Shown here: positions 32,311 through 50,409 of the stretch, piece by piece | Numbering within the stretch: position 1 is the first letter of the stretch | How the letters are laid out: every line of letters begins with the position of its first letter | Assembly (NCBI GenBank): GCA_963573385.1 | Contig: CAUYLG010062077.1 | Span: 27,699-91,698, forward strand | Direction of reading: 5' to 3' | Source: Cacajao melanocephalus | Taxonomy: Eukaryota > Chordata > Mammalia > Primates > Pitheciidae | DNA: 64,000 nucleotides | The notes under the pieces: model-generated | The model's input: only the letters and a program-made list of their open reading frames with translations | Databases searched by the model: none | What the model was told of the DNA's origin: nothing | Translations under genes and position numbers: made by a program

Positions 32311-32495
32311 TAGAAAAAATTAGTCGGGTGTGGTGGCGCATGCCTATAGCCCCAGCTACTTGGGATCCTTAGGTGGAAAGATCGCCTAAGCCCAGGAGGT
32401 TGAGGCTGCAGTGAACCGTGATTGTACCACTGCATTCTAGCATGGGTAATAGAGCAAGACCCTGTCTCAAAAACAGAACAATAAACAAACAAAAA
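32311..32495 (+). mobile_element. Extra Alu right arm (trimeric arrangement)
   Basis: ATTAGTCGGGTGTGGTGGCG to GTCTCAAAAACAGAAC, fused to the tail of the preceding Alu. Confidence 0.88.
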
Positions 32496-32507
32496 AATGT
32501 GCTTGGG

Positions 32508-32797
32508 ACTGGGCACAGTGGCTCACGCCTATAATCGCAGCACTTTGGGAGGCCGAGGTAGAAGGATCACCTGAGGTGGGGAGTTCAAGCCAGCCTGACC
32601 AACATGGAGAAACCCTGTCTCTCCTAAAAATACAAAATTAGCCACGTGTGGTGGCGTATGCCTATAATCCCAGCTACTCACGAGGCTTCACCAGGAGAAG
32701 CGCTTGAACTCAGGAGGCAGAGGTTGCGGTGAGCCAAGATCACACCACTGTACTCCAGCCTGGGCAACAAGAGCAAAACTCCATCTCAAAAAAAAAG
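32508..32797 (+). mobile_element. Alu, full length
   Basis: GGGACTGGGCACAGTGGCTC to CATCTCAAAAAAAAAAG. Confidence 0.94.
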
Positions 32798-33022
32798 TGT
32801 TTTGTATAACAAATGGGTAGAGGAGAGGGAAAGAATATATATATTTCCTTGAAAATGCATAAAAGCCCTAGAAGTCAAGAAATTAATAATACTAAATTTA
32901 AATTAAATAATATGACAATTATTATAAAGAAATAAGAAATAACAGTGGTTGTTTCAGGTATGGGGAACGGGTTGGCTATAAGACAAAGGAAGGAGAATGT
33001 CGCTGTACACCCTTTTGTGCTT

Positions 33023-33311
33023 TTCTTTTTCCCCAGATGAAATCTCGCTCTGTTGCCCAGGCTGCGGTGAAGTGGTACGATATCAGCTCATTGCAACCTT
33101 CACCTCCCAGATTCAAGTGATTCTCCTGTCTCAGCCTTCTGAGTAGCTGGGACTACAGGTGTGTGCCACCACGCCCGGCTAATTTTTGTATTTTTAGTAA
33201 AGATGGGGTTTCACCATGTTGGCCAGGCTGGTCTAACTCCTGATCTCGTGATCTACCCACCTGGGCCTCCCAAAGTGCTGGGATTACAGGCTTGAGCCAC
33301 CGCAGTCAGCC
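33023..33311 (-). mobile_element. Alu, full length, with target duplication
   Basis: CTTTTTCCCCAGATGAAATC to GAGCCACCGCAGTCAGCC, between two copies of CCTTTTGTGCTTTT in the L1. Confidence 0.94.
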
Positions 33312-33327
33312 TCCTTTTGTGCTTTTA

Positions 33328-33990
<663 letters not shown>

Positions 33991-33994
33991 TAAC

Positions 33995-34330
<336 letters not shown>

Positions 34331-34545
34331 TTAAATAAGTTTAATAAAAAGCCTTCCCCAATTAATTCCATGCTACTTTGATGCTTTATCTCATATCTGT
34401 CAAGAGTATTTAGCTAGACAACTGAAATGTTATTCACCTATTTCTTTAGTATGTGTTACTGTGTAATTGACTCTGGGTTATCTCCTGGATGAGGCTGGGA
34501 AAAGTTATTCTCTCTTCCAAAAAAAAAAAAAAAAAAGAAACGGAG

Positions 34546-34642
34546 GTCTTCAGGCTGGTCTTGAACTGCTGGCCTCAAGCAATCCTCCCATCTTGCTTCC
34601 CAAAGTGCTAGGGTTACAGATGTGAGCCACCATGCCCAGCCT
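34546..34642 (-). mobile_element. Alu left-arm fragment
   Basis: TCTTCAGGCTGGTCTTGAAC to GAGCCACCATGCCCAGCC. Confidence 0.85.
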
Positions 34643-34840
34643 CTTCTAATTGTTTTAGATCCACCACCCTCAACACCTCAAGTTACTGAATTTTGAGATG
34701 GAATCAAAGTACAATTAAACAGCTTGCCTTGCCAGGGCCGGGAATACCACTAAATGCTAACACACAAAACAGAACCCAGCGATTCATCTTGCTACTACTC
34801 CACTGATACTACTCTCAACAAACTTAAAAACTAATCAAGT

Positions 34841-35146
<306 letters not shown>

Positions 35147-35230
35147 CAACGTCCTATCAACCTACTGTTCCTCAAATAGAGGTACACAGCACAGAACAGA
35201 TTTGAAATCTGCTTACAAAAACAGAAGATA

Positions 35231-35530
35231 GGCCAGGCACGGTGGCTCATGACTATAATCCCAGCACTTTGGGAGGCCAAGACCAGCAGATAACTTGACG
35301 TCAGGAATTCGAGATCAGCCTGGCCAACATGGTGAAACCCTCTCTACTAAAAATACAAAAAATTAACCAGGCGTGGTGGTGTGTGCCCGTAATCCCAGCT
35401 ACTCGGAAGTCTAAGGCAGAAGAATCATTTGAACTCGGGAGGCAGAGGCTGCAGTGAGCTGAGGTCATGTCACTGCACTCCAGCCTAGGCGACAGAGCGA
35501 GACTCTGTCTAAAACAAAACAAAACAAAAA
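35231..35530 (+). mobile_element. Alu, full length
   Basis: GGCCAGGCACGGTGGCTCAT to AAAACAAAACAAAACAAAA. Confidence 0.95.
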
Positions 35531-35823
<293 letters not shown>

Positions 35824-35978
35824 ATTTTAGGAACTTTATTAATGAGTAGTATACTCTATTTCTATCACAGGGAATAACCAAATATTCATAAATGAGGCCT
35901 TATATTTATTGAGAAAGATTCCCCAAAACTGAGTCTGTTTTTCAAACTTCATGAGTTCATTCAGAATTTTCAAACTTT

Positions 35979-36272
35979 GCTGGGCATTGTGGCTTATGCC
36001 TGTAATCCAAAAACTTTGGGAGGCCAAGGCAGGAAGATTGCTTGAGCCTAGGAGTTCGAGACCAGCCTGAGCATTACAATGAGACCTCATCTCTACAAAA
36101 AAATTAAAAGATTAGCTAGACATGGTGACATGTGCCTGTGATGCCAGCTACTCAGAAGGCTGAGGTGGAAGAATTGTTTGACCCCAGGAGGTCAAGGTTG
36201 TAGTGAGCCATGTTTGTGCCACTGCACTCCAGCCTAAATGACAGAGACAGACCCTGCCTCAAAAAAAAAAGA
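35979..36272 (+). mobile_element. Alu (old), full length
   Basis: TTGCTGGGCATTGTGGCTTA to CCTCAAAAAAAAAAG; GAATTTTCA and GAATTTATA flanks. Confidence 0.93.
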
Positions 36273-36764
36273 ATTTATACAACTTTATTCTATCTGAAAT
36301 AACCACTCCATAAATAGTACTGCTGTGCAATTTCCAGTCCTGATGTCATGGAATGGTAAACGTTATTGTGGTTCCTTATATAAAACAGGACGAGTATGGC
36401 ATGCTAAAAGGATGGAATGAGTCTACATCTCAACACCATCAGAAGGCAAGGCCAACTGTGGCCAATCTTTAGGTAGGGCACTGAATAGCCCTTGTTGAAG
36501 CCACTTCACTTGCCTCCTTAAACATCCTTAGACAGCCCAATCGTAGCTTGAATAAGTAACAAATTAGTAAGAACTGCATCAATAGAGCACACTTAACTAA
36601 GATTGACCAGCTAAATTCATAAGAATTTACGCCTTACCAATCAGATTCATACTCTGTATAAGTATGACATCCTCATGACACTATTTGTCATAGTTTCCCA
36701 CCTATTTAATATCACCTTCAAATAGTCCGTTAGATTCAAGTGAACACAGTACTCATTACAGCTT
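36273..36764. other. Non-repeat intron, nothing recognised
   Basis: Unique intronic DNA; no exon or element that I can support. Confidence 0.6.
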
Positions 36765-37061
36765 TTTGTTTGATTTTTTTGAGACCAAGTCTCACTCTGT
36801 CACCCAGGCTGTAGTGCAGTGGTGCAATCTCAGCTCACCACAGCCTCCGCCTCCCAGGTTCAAGTGATTCTCTTGCCTCAGCCTCTTGAGCAGCTGGGAT
36901 TACAGGTGCCTGCCACCACACCCAGCTGATTTTTGTATTTTTAGTAGAGGCAGGGTTTCACCATGTTGGCCAGGCTGGTCTCAAACTCCTGACCTCGTGA
37001 TCCGCCTGGCTCAGGCTCGAAAAGTGCTGGGATTATAGGCATGAGCCACCGCGCCTGGCCT
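36765..37061 (-). mobile_element. Alu, full length
   Basis: TTTTTTGAGACCAAGTCTCAC to GAGCCACCGCGCCTGGCC. Confidence 0.95.
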
Positions 37062-37088
37062 TATTAGTTTTTTAAAATTAAAGAAACA

Positions 37089-37392
37089 GGCTGAGTGCAG
37101 TGGCTCATGCCTGTAATTCAAACATTTTGGGAGGCTGAGATGAGAGGATCACTTGAAGCCAGGGGTTCCAGAACAGCCTGGGCAATAAAGTGAGACACCT
37201 CCCCCGCCACCATACAAAAAAATTTAAAAATTAGCTGGGTGCAGTGGTATACACCTGCAGTCCCAGCTACTCCAGAAGGTAAGGTGGAAGGATTGCTTGA
37301 GCCTAGATCGAGGTTGCAATGATCACGTCACTGCACTCCATCCAGCCTGGGTGACACAGCGAGAGAATCTCTAAAAAAGAAAATTAAAAATA
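37089..37392 (+). mobile_element. Alu (old)
   Basis: GGCTGAGTGCAGTGGCTCAT to ATCTCTAAAAAAGAAAATT. Confidence 0.93.
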
Positions 37393-37700
37393 ACCGAGCG
37401 TGGTGGCTCACACTTGTAATCCCAGCACTTTAGGAGGCCGAGGAGAGCAGATCACAAGGTCAGGAGTTGGAGACCAGCCTGGCCAATATGGTGAAACCCC
37501 GTCTTTACTAAAAATATAAAAGTTAGCCAGACTTGGTAGTGGGCACCTATAGTCCCAGTAACTCAGGAGGCTGAGGCAGGGGAATCGCTTGAACCTGGGA
37601 GGAGGAGGTTGCAGTGTGCAGAGATCATGCCACTGAGGTCACTCCAGTCTAGGTGACAGAGCAAGACTCTAACTCAAAAAAAATTAAATTTAAATTTAAA
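37393..37700 (+). mobile_element. Alu, full length
   Basis: ACCGAGCGTGGTGGCTCACA to AACTCAAAAAAAATTAAATTT; a GAGGTCACT insertion lies in the CACTCCAG box. Confidence 0.94.
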
Positions 37701-37715
37701 AACATTCAAAAATAA

Positions 37716-38008
37716 AGGCCAGGTTCGGTGGCTTATGCCTGTAATCCCAGCACTTTGGAAGGCCGAGGTGGGCAGATCACCTGAGGTCAGGAGTTCAAGA
37801 ACAACCTGGCCAGCGTGGTGAAATCCCGTCTCTACTAAAAATACAAAAATTAGCCGGCCATGGTGGTGTGTGTCTGTAATCCCAGGTATTTGGGAGGCTG
37901 AGGCAGGAGGTTGCAGTGAGCCAAGATCGCGCCACTGCACTCTAGACTGGGTGACAGAGTGAGACCCCATATCCAAAAAAAATAAATAAATAAAAATAAA
38001 AAATAAAG
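37716..38008 (+). mobile_element. Alu with right-arm deletion
   Basis: AGGCCAGGTTCGGTGGCTTA; GGCAGGAGGTTGCAG shows loss of the GAATCGCTTGAACC block. Confidence 0.94.
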
Positions 38009-38009
38009 T

Positions 38010-39018
<1,009 letters not shown>

Positions 39019-39509
39019 AGCCGAGCACGGTGGCCCATGCCTGTAATCCCAGCACTTTGAGAGGCCAAAGCGGGTAGATCACCTGAGTCAGGAGTTCGAG
39101 ACCAGCCTGGCCAACATGGTGAAACCTTGTCTATACTGAAAATACAAAAATTAGCCGGGCGTAGTGGCGGGCGCCTGTAATCCCAACTATTCAGGAGGCT
39201 GAGGCAGGAGAACGCTTGAAACTGGGAGATGGAGCCGGGCGCGGTGGCTCACGCCTATAATCCCAGCACTCTGGGAGGCCGAGGCAGGTGGATCACGAAG
39301 TCAAGAGATCGAGACCATCCTGGTCAACATGGTGAAACCCCATCTCTACTAAAAATACAAAAATTAGCTGGGCATGGTGGTGCGCACCTGTAGTCCCAGC
39401 TACTCAGGAGGCTGAGGCAGAAGAATTGCTTGAACCCAGGAGGCGGAGGTTGCGGTGAGGCGAGATCACGCTATTGCACTCCAGCCTGGGTAACAAGAGC
39501 GAAACTCCG

Positions 39510-39548
<39 letters not shown>

Positions 39549-39640
39549 AACTGTGAGATGGAGGTTGTGGTGAGCCCAGATCGTGCTATTGCACACCAGT
39601 CTGGGTGACAGAGCAAGACTCCGTCTCAAAAAAACAAATA
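39019..39640 (+). mobile_element. Outer Alu split by a nested AluY
   Basis: The outer copy occupies 39019-39233 and 39547-39640, continuous through the GAAACTGGGAGATGGA site. Confidence 0.92.
39234..39546 (+). mobile_element. Nested AluY-like element
   Basis: GCCGGGCGCGGTGGCTCACG, close to the AluY consensus, with an uninterrupted A-run tail of about 34 bp. Target duplications lie at 39218-39233 and 39547-39562 (16 bp, one mismatch). Probably the youngest insertion in the window. Confidence 0.95.
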
Positions 39641-40739
39641 AGAAAATTAACACAGATGGCTTCATGAATTAATACTTTACCTTTGACATCTTTCATACAC
39701 CCACTTTAAAATGTTTAATCCTCTTGGGTTCACATCACTCCTCCTGTTACGCATTCAGTATTATTGAGAAATGAAGAAACTGAGGCAAGAGAAGTCAGAA
39801 AAGACTTGCTATTTGTAGCAAGCAGGCATATATCTGGACAGGTAAACTGTGGTGCTGCTCTATTAGGCCACGATCCTTTTCTGAAAAGTGCCTGTCAAGC
39901 AGCACAGAAATCCTTCTCATCGCAGACATCCAGGGCATCCCCCTCAAGAGGGACAAATACGAGTATTCCTCCCTGCTGAGGGAGAAGAGACCATGTAACC
40001 AAAGAAAGCATGCTTCTCAAATCTATACTACTGAATTGGGAGGGAAAAAGATGAATGAAAAGAGGGAGAATATCAAAGGAAATCAACTTCTGAGACTGAA
40101 GACGTGGTTATTAGGTTTATCTGACATTAGGAAATTACTGAAACATCACTTAAGTAGAAACAGAATCAGGAAGGCCTAGGGTCTTTTCTTATTCCAGTCT
40201 TATACCCCCAAACAAAAATACCTGAAATTAAAGTATTTCTCCTGAGAAGTTATATTCTTAAATGCCTCTACAAAACCCACAAGGCCTACACGAAGTCCCT
40301 GATTTTTATAGCTGATTTCAAGTGTCCATTTAGTGTCCACTCTCCCACTCTCAAATCCAAAATAATGCCGGCCCTGATCCGGCAGGACCTTCACGCACAT
40401 TTTCCTGTGAAATCATTAGCCTCACATCAGCTTCCTACATCGTATTTCTAGCAACTTCCCTTGATCAGCATGGCAAACGAGAAACAGTAACAACAGGCAT
40501 GTACATTTACTACGTCCCTCGCAGAGAACATAATCAAATCCTAGGAACAGGAACTGGCAGGGACAACCTGCTTGGCCCTGGCTCTCGCCACGATACAAAG
40601 GGACGGAGAGAGCAAGTGAGGCTCGAGTCTCTACACCCCATACCTCACTCTGCAAGAGAGAGAGGAGTTTCAATGCAATCAGACCCAACCCGCAACGCCC
40701 CTCTCCCACGTGGTCTTCTCCGTCTCCCAAGCCCAGAAT
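39641..40739. other. Non-repeat ACACA intron beside the PII island
   Basis: Largely unique. The MIR-like fragment aatgaagaaactgaggcaag at about 39765 is the only repeat text seen. No exon recognised. Confidence 0.55.
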
Positions 40740-41089
40740 GGAATTGGAGAGGGGTCTGGAGGGGTCACACTGGAGCTGGACTGGAGGGGTAGGGGGCGAG
40801 CTCCAGGCAGAAACCCCCGCCCCTTCCTAGAGGGACCCTGGACTGTACGCCTCCCAGTTCCGGGATCCTGAGACCCCAGACCTCTCCATGTCTCTAGGGA
40901 GGAGACCTCAAGGCCTCGGAGCTGCGGGGAGGGCTGAGCTGCCCGGCACCGGGTCTGGACCGTGAGGAGCCCGGGCCGCGTGCGGGCGGGCAGAGGCTGG
41001 GAGGCGGCCCCCTGCCTGCCGCCGCCCCTCCCTGGGCCCCAGCTTCTCCAGGTCCCAGGTCATAGGTTCTGGGCTGGCCTTTACCTCAC

Positions 41090-41280
41090 CTGAGGGTGGT
41101 AGCGTGTGCGGTCGGGCGGTCCCGGAGCCCCGGCAGGGAGGCACTGCTGGGCGGGAGGAGACGCCGGTGGCTCCGGCGATGGCTGACAGGCGCGAAGCAC
41201 CAGGCCGGCCCGGCACACGGGGAAGGGGCGGGGCTTCAGAAAGCCGGCCCCGCCCCCGCCCCGCCCCTGCCTCCCACCTC
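41090..41280 (-). other. ACACA: ACACA first exon of the CpG-island promoter (PII), noncoding
   Basis: The 3' end is well defined: the minus strand reads CCACCCTCAG/gtgaggtaaa, a near-perfect donor at 41089/41090, inside a CpG island and upstream of the 47-bp and coding exons. The 5' boundary is only an estimate placed among the GC boxes at 41225-41267. ACC1 genes have a housekeeping promoter PII whose first exon is noncoding and splices to the 47-nt exon or directly to the first coding exon, which fits this layout. No ATG opens a convincing frame in it. Confidence 0.72.
41225..41267 (+). promoter_or_regulatory. Cluster of GC boxes (Sp1-type)
   Basis: GGGGCGGGGC is followed by a run of CCCCGCCCC units, giving at least three Sp1/KLF-type sites in about 40 bp near the presumed transcription start. 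Confidence 0.65.
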
Positions 41281-41296
41281 TGCCGGCGAGCCCCAC

Positions 41297-41311
41297 GAGG
41301 TGATTACGTCC
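41297..41311 (+). promoter_or_regulatory. Candidate SRE-like / ATF-like element
   Basis: CGAGGTGATTACGTCC contains a sterol-response-like core (7 of 10 to GTGGGGTGAT) overlapping a TTACGTCC ATF/CREB-like motif. ACC1 PII is known to respond to SREBP together with Sp1 and NF-Y, and all three motif types occur within about 180 bp. The site assignment is only suggestive. Confidence 0.3.
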
Positions 41312-41403
41312 GGGGTTACTCCAGGCCGTTCACCTCCGACCCGGCTCCGGGCTGCAGCGCGGCCAGAGCTGCCGCGGGGCGAGGCCCGAGGGCTCAGCGG
41401 CAG

Positions 41404-41408
41404 CCAAT
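41404..41408 (+). promoter_or_regulatory. CCAAT box (NF-Y-type)
   Basis: AGCCAATGGG fits the NF-Y core and flanks. It lies about 120-180 bp upstream of the presumed minus-strand start and next to the GC box at 41411-41420. Confidence 0.6.
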
Positions 41409-41885
41409 GGGAGGGCGGCGTGGGGCGGGGCAATGTGAGGCGATGTCTATGGTCCGAGCGCGGATCTGCCATTCGGGGCCAAGCGGCTAGAGGGCGGGCG
41501 GGACGCGGGCGGGCCCCGGGCTGTCGTGGCGCCCCTGGCCCGGCCTTCGCGGCCCCTTCTGCCACAGCCGGGTGCGGGGCCAGCCCCTCGGCTCCACCTC
41601 CTGGCAGAGAGAGGAGTGGGGGAAGCGGTCCCACAGGCGCCTCGCATCAGAGACAGAGGCGCCCTAAGTGAGGGGCCGGGACTAGCCGGCCTGTAGCGCG
41701 GGGAACGGAACCCAGAATCGAGGCGGGCTGAGTAGGGCAGGCGGTGTGCAGGCCCGAAGGGGCCTTGTCTGCTTAATCCTAACCCATTAACAAGAGATGG
41801 GCAATCGTGTCCACCACCTGCCCTCGTCACGCTGGCTGGTTTCCAACTCTGGGCGGGCTAAGTAACCCCATGCTGGAACTCCATA

Positions 41886-41906
41886 ACCAGCCACCGCGCC
41901 TGGCTT
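41886..41906 (-). mobile_element. Alu remnant (about 20 bp)
   Basis: CCAGCCACCGCGCCTGGCTT is the complement of an Alu 5' end with nothing else of the element around it. Confidence 0.6.
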
Positions 41907-41909
41907 TTC

Positions 41910-42478
41910 CCCAAGATTCTTAATGTCATTGATGTTTACCAGCTTTAGGAGCTCTACAAAACCAGGGGTTTACCCTCAAAAACTGTCCTTATGCGAAACT
42001 TCAGCAAGCCCTTGCATGTCCTGCTTTTGACCTCACTGATTAAATAATTGAGCTTTCTAAGGAACTAGCCAAAGAAAGGCCTCATAAAAGAGCTAGAGTG
42101 AAAAAAAAAGGAAAGAAGGATGAGTTACGATACACCAGGATCACTTACACAGGATATAATAATCTAATCGTTATCAACAAATGCTAAGACAGCTGGGCAG
42201 AGGATGGTCAAAGAACTGTGTCTTTAAGACAGTACAACTGGAATTTCAGCAACCCCTGAGTGTTATGGTGTTAAGTGCATGCCACAACCTGCCCATCCCT
42301 ACTGTAGGTTCTTTAGAGCTACTCCATGATTTCTTGCTACACAAGCTATTATGTCTCTAAGAGGCGGAGGAGAAGAACCAAAGGGTGGAGAGAACTTACT
42401 ATACTAGACTAACAAGTGGAAAAGAAGGGGATGAGTGGTACATTTCTAGAAGCTGATACTAGAGGTCTGCTATGGACT
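41910..42478. other. Non-repeat intron upstream of PII, nothing recognised
   Basis: Intronic DNA (by position, PI-PII intron) without a supported feature. Confidence 0.55.
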
Positions 42479-42632
42479 GAATTGTATCTCAAAATTCATA
42501 TGTTGAAGTCCTAACCCCTAGTACTTCAGAATGTGAGTATATTTGGAGACCAGAGTCTTTAAAAAGGTAATTAAACTAAAATGAGGTCATTAGGGTGGAC
42601 CCTAATCCAGTATGACTGGTGTTCTTATAAGG
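42479..42632 (+). mobile_element. MLT1-type MaLR LTR fragment
   Basis: TGCTATGGACTGAATTGTAT start, attcatatgttgaagtcctaacccc, gaggtcattagggtggaccctaatcc; cut by an Alu. Confidence 0.85.
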
Positions 42633-42897
42633 CGCTGGGTGCGGTGGCTCACGCCTGTAATCCCAGCAGTTTAGGAGGCCAAGGCAGGTGGATCAGGAGG
42701 TAAGGAGTTCGAGACCAGCTTGATCAACATGGTGAAATGTCATCTCTACTAAAAATACAAAAATTAGCCCGGCATGATGGCACTTGGCTATAATCCCAGC
42801 TACTTGAGAGGCGGAGGTTGCAGTGAGCCGAGATCGCACCGTTGCACTCCAGCATGGGCAACAAGAGAAACTCTGTCAAAAAAAAAAAAAAAAAAAG
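42633..42897 (+). mobile_element. Alu, right-arm deletion
   Basis: GGCGCTGGGTGCGGTGGCTC to A18; ACTTGAGAGGCGGAGG shows a lost block. Confidence 0.94.
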
Positions 42898-42927
42898 CAG
42901 ATGCTCAGCCCCGTGCGTGTGTGTGTG

Positions 42928-43075
42928 TGCAGCAGTGCAATCATGACTTACTGCAGCCTTGACTGACTTACTGCAGCCTTGACTCCTGGACTCAAGCGAT
43001 CCTCCCACCTCAGTCTCTCAAGTAGCTGGGACTACAGGGACATGCCACCACACCTGGTTGACTTTTTCTCTTTTA
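42928..43075 (-). mobile_element. Alu fragment with 19-bp tandem duplication
   Basis: GCAGTGCAATCATGACTTAC; GACTTACTGCAGCCTTGACT is present twice (42944-42982). Confidence 0.85.
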
Positions 43076-43276
43076 AATCATTCCTAATAATTATTCACCC
43101 TAAAGCTCAAGAACAGTTATTTAAGATTTATCATTATTGTTCCCCTCTTTGCTGCTAGAGTCTCTGTTGAACAACAAGGCCTTCAATACCTGTACTCTTA
43201 GGACAAGAGTCTTTTAAGTCAGGCTGGAGTTGAATCAAGGGAGGAAAGAAAGTGCCTTAATAGAAAATAGAACCAT

Positions 43277-43588
43277 GGGCCAGATGTGGTGGCTCACACC
43301 TATATCCCAGCACTTTGGGAACCCAAGGCGGGTGGACCACCTGAAGTCAGGAGTTCGAGACCAGCCTGGCCAACATAGTGAAACCCTGTCTCTACTAAAA
43401 ATACAAAATTTGCTGCGAGTGGTGGCATGTGTCTATAGTCCCATTTGTTCGGGAGGCTGAGGCAGGAGAATCACTTGAACCCAGGAGACAGAGGTTCTAG
43501 TGACCCAAGATTGCACCACTGCACTTCAGCCTGGGCAACAAGCAAGACACCATCTCAAAAAAAAAAAAGAAAGAAAGAAAAAGAAAAG
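43277..43588 (+). mobile_element. Alu, full length
   Basis: GGGCCAGATGTGGTGGCTCA to A12 plus GAAA units. Confidence 0.94.
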
Positions 43589-43886
<298 letters not shown>

Positions 43887-44225
43887 AAAAGAAAAGAAAA
43901 TAGAATCATGAAGAGCCCCCTGTCCTGGGGGGTGTCTGGCCATGATTCTAAATTCTGTAGATAACAAGGTCGGTCAGTGATCAATCTTTAGGACAAAGGA
44001 TGGAGGAATTATTGGGATATTATTTCCTGCTGATCACCAACAGTTATACTGTAATCTGGCTTCTGGCACTTACCATGCTTACACTTATCCTTATACCTTT
44101 GTTTATGGTGGCAGACTTATCCAACTTTCCTCCTATTTTTCTGAATCTTTCTAGTCCTTGGAAGTCCCATTTTCTCCAATATTTCTTTTACTTCTCCAGC
44201 TTTCACTGATCTCTCTCTCCTCTGA

Positions 44226-44582
<357 letters not shown>

Positions 44583-44799
44583 TAATCTTTTGTTTGCATA
44601 CTGGTTTTAGATTTCCAGTTAAATCTTGAGGGCAGAGACCGTCTCTTATAGTTTGCTACCCCCTTTTATAGCTTTTCGAGTAGGACTAGGTATTTCTATT
44701 AGTAAGCACTTCATTGACTGAAATAAAGATTAGCTCTGTACCTGAGAGGCCACTCTGCTCCTGATGCCTGCTTATCCGTCTTCACGTTGTCTCTGAGAG

Positions 44800-44905
44800 G
44801 CAAAGCCTCCAGTGGGATATTTAGCTGCTTTACAGATGAACAGAATTCATCAAGAAAGTTAATACCTTGCCCACAGTTGTGGCTCCAGTTGTGAGATAAA
44901 AGAAA
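44800..44905 (-). mobile_element. MIR fragment
   Basis: On the minus strand: gggcaaggtattaactttct..ttcatctgtaaagc, the MIR core. It creates a protein-like but chance ORF. Confidence 0.6.
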
Positions 44906-44935
44906 AATAAGACACAAAGTCCTTATCTGAACACT

Positions 44936-46102
<1,167 letters not shown>

Positions 46103-46322
46103 CTAGATCTGCAGGTAGAAAGTTATTTCCCAACACAAGTCTTATTTATTGGTGGACCTATTGTGCTGATGTGCCCAATTTTCTTAATAGGAAAAAAAAA
46201 AAGAAAGAATAAAGACAACAAAAAATCCACAAAAAGGAAATGTAGCTTAAATCAATGAACAAGATGGCCATAATCAGTTGAATAACATAGTTTGAGGGGT
46301 GAATACAGGCAAGCAAAATTGA

Positions 46323-46571
<249 letters not shown>

Positions 46572-46574
46572 TAA

Positions 46575-46770
46575 TCAGATAGGCCATGCTTTAAAACCTG
46601 ACTGTCACTAATTAGCTCTGTGACCTTGAGGAAGTGACCCCTTTCTGAGTGTCAGTTTCCTTATCTATATATTCAAGATACAAAGCCTACATTCTAAGGT
46701 GGTGTTTTGGATTAAATGATATAACCAAAATTTAAAGGTTCTGATACAGAGCTTGGGAGTTAGTAGCACA
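46575..46770 (+). mobile_element. MIR
   Basis: ctgactgtcactaattagctctgtgaccttgaggaagtgac..tcagtttccttatctatat. Confidence 0.85.
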
Positions 46771-46883
46771 CAGAAAATATTACTTTCCCCTTTCTCTCCA
46801 TGTCCCCATCCTCCCATTTCCTATTAGTACTCAGTACAGAACAGAGTGCTTTATGGATCCTCACTTGATTCAGAAATTGTGAT

Positions 46884-47689
<806 letters not shown>

Positions 47690-47849
47690 TCACAAATCCT
47701 TTACCCTTACTTGGAGGGAGCAAATGTCTGTGGCCTGAGCTTCTGACAACCAACCAAAGGGGTGGCACATGTAAGTATGCCTGGCTCCTGCTCAGGCTTA
47801 TTATTGCATCACACTGGAAAGATTCTTTGGTGCCTTTGGCAAGGATGTG

Positions 47850-48185
47850 TAACAATGGGAACTTGCATATATTACAAGTAGGAGTGTAATGAGGACAATC
47901 CCTTAGAAAACAGTTTGGCATCAACTGGTAAAGCTGTATATACCCTGCATACCCTATAACCATCTTCTACTTCTGAATTTATACCCTGAAGAAACTTTAA
48001 AAACTGCCCCAGAAACATTGTTCATTATGGCTACAAATTGGAAACAGTAGAATGAATAAATAAATTGTGGTACATTCATACAATGAAGTATTACAAAGCA
48101 ATGAGAATGAAGAGATGATTGCCACATGAAGTAATATGGATGAATTTTACCAACATAATGTTGAGCAAAAAAGGTATGTTTCCTG
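47850..48185 (+). mobile_element. Old L1 ORF2-end fragment
   Basis: agaaacattgttcattatgg..gaataaataaattgtggtacattcatacaatg..atgttgagcaaaaaa is L1 text. Confidence 0.8.
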
Positions 48186-48205
48186 TTACAAAAAACAGGC
48201 AAAAC

Positions 48206-48993
<788 letters not shown>

Positions 48994-48996
48994 CCT

Positions 48997-49258
48997 AATT
49001 ATTTATTTTTGAGACAGAGTCTCACTCTGTCGCCAAGGCTGGAGTGCAGTGGCCCCATCTCCACTCTGCAACCTCTGCCTCCTGGGTTCAAGCAATTCTC
49101 CTGCCTCAGACTCCTGAATAGCTGGGATTACAGGCACAGCATAGAGGCAGGGTTTCACCATGTTGGACAGGCTGATCTTGAACTCCTGACCTCAAGTGAT
49201 CTGCCCACCTTGGCCTCCCAAGTGCTGGGATTACAGGTGTGAACCGCCATGCCTGGCT
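48997..49258 (-). mobile_element. Alu with internal deletion
   Basis: TATTTTTGAGACAGAGTCTC to GAACCGCCATGCCTGGCT; GGCACAGCATAGAGGCAGG marks the deletion. Confidence 0.93.
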
Positions 49259-49315
49259 GATAATATGTTCTTCTGATGGTGAGTAGTGACTGGGAGAACA
49301 CATAAAAGAAATTTC

Positions 49316-49968
<653 letters not shown>

Positions 49969-50112
49969 AAGGCCAGGGTGATGGCTCATGCCTGTAATCC
50001 CAGCACTTTGGGAGGCCACGGGGGGTGGAGCACACGGTCAAGCGTTTGAGACCAGCCGGGCCAACAGAGTGAGAAGCCATCTCTAAATAAATAAATAAAT
50101 AAATAAATAAAA
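49969..50112 (+). mobile_element. Alu left arm with AAAT tail
   Basis: GGCCAGGGTGATGGCTCATG to CTCTAAATAAATAAATAAA. Confidence 0.9.
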
Positions 50113-50125
50113 ATACGTAGAGTTT

Positions 50126-50409
<284 letters not shown>

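Larger units (their letters stand above)
40740..41760. promoter_or_regulatory. ACACA: CpG island, ACACA promoter PII
   Basis: This roughly 1-kb GC-rich, CpG-dense block is the only one in the window and stands out from AT-rich, Alu-rich surroundings. It contains GC boxes (GGGGCGGGGC at 41225-41234, a C-rich run at 41248-41267, another box at 41422-41430), a CCAAT box at 41404-41408, and the donor of a minus-strand exon. It has no TATA box at a useful distance. Sp1- and NF-Y-type sites are typical of the broadly active ACC1 promoter PII. Whether it also fires toward the right cannot be told from sequence alone. Confidence 0.85.

Noticed and set aside
41096..41671. 191-codon ORF and overlapping frames in the CpG island
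   Set aside because: Long open frames are expected in GC-rich DNA. The protein is low-complexity Arg/Gly/Pro/Ala and crosses the minus-strand exon and donor.
44711..44917. 68-codon minus-strand ORF with protein-like composition
   Set aside because: It overlaps a diverged MIR and lacks a convincing acceptor; no family resemblance.
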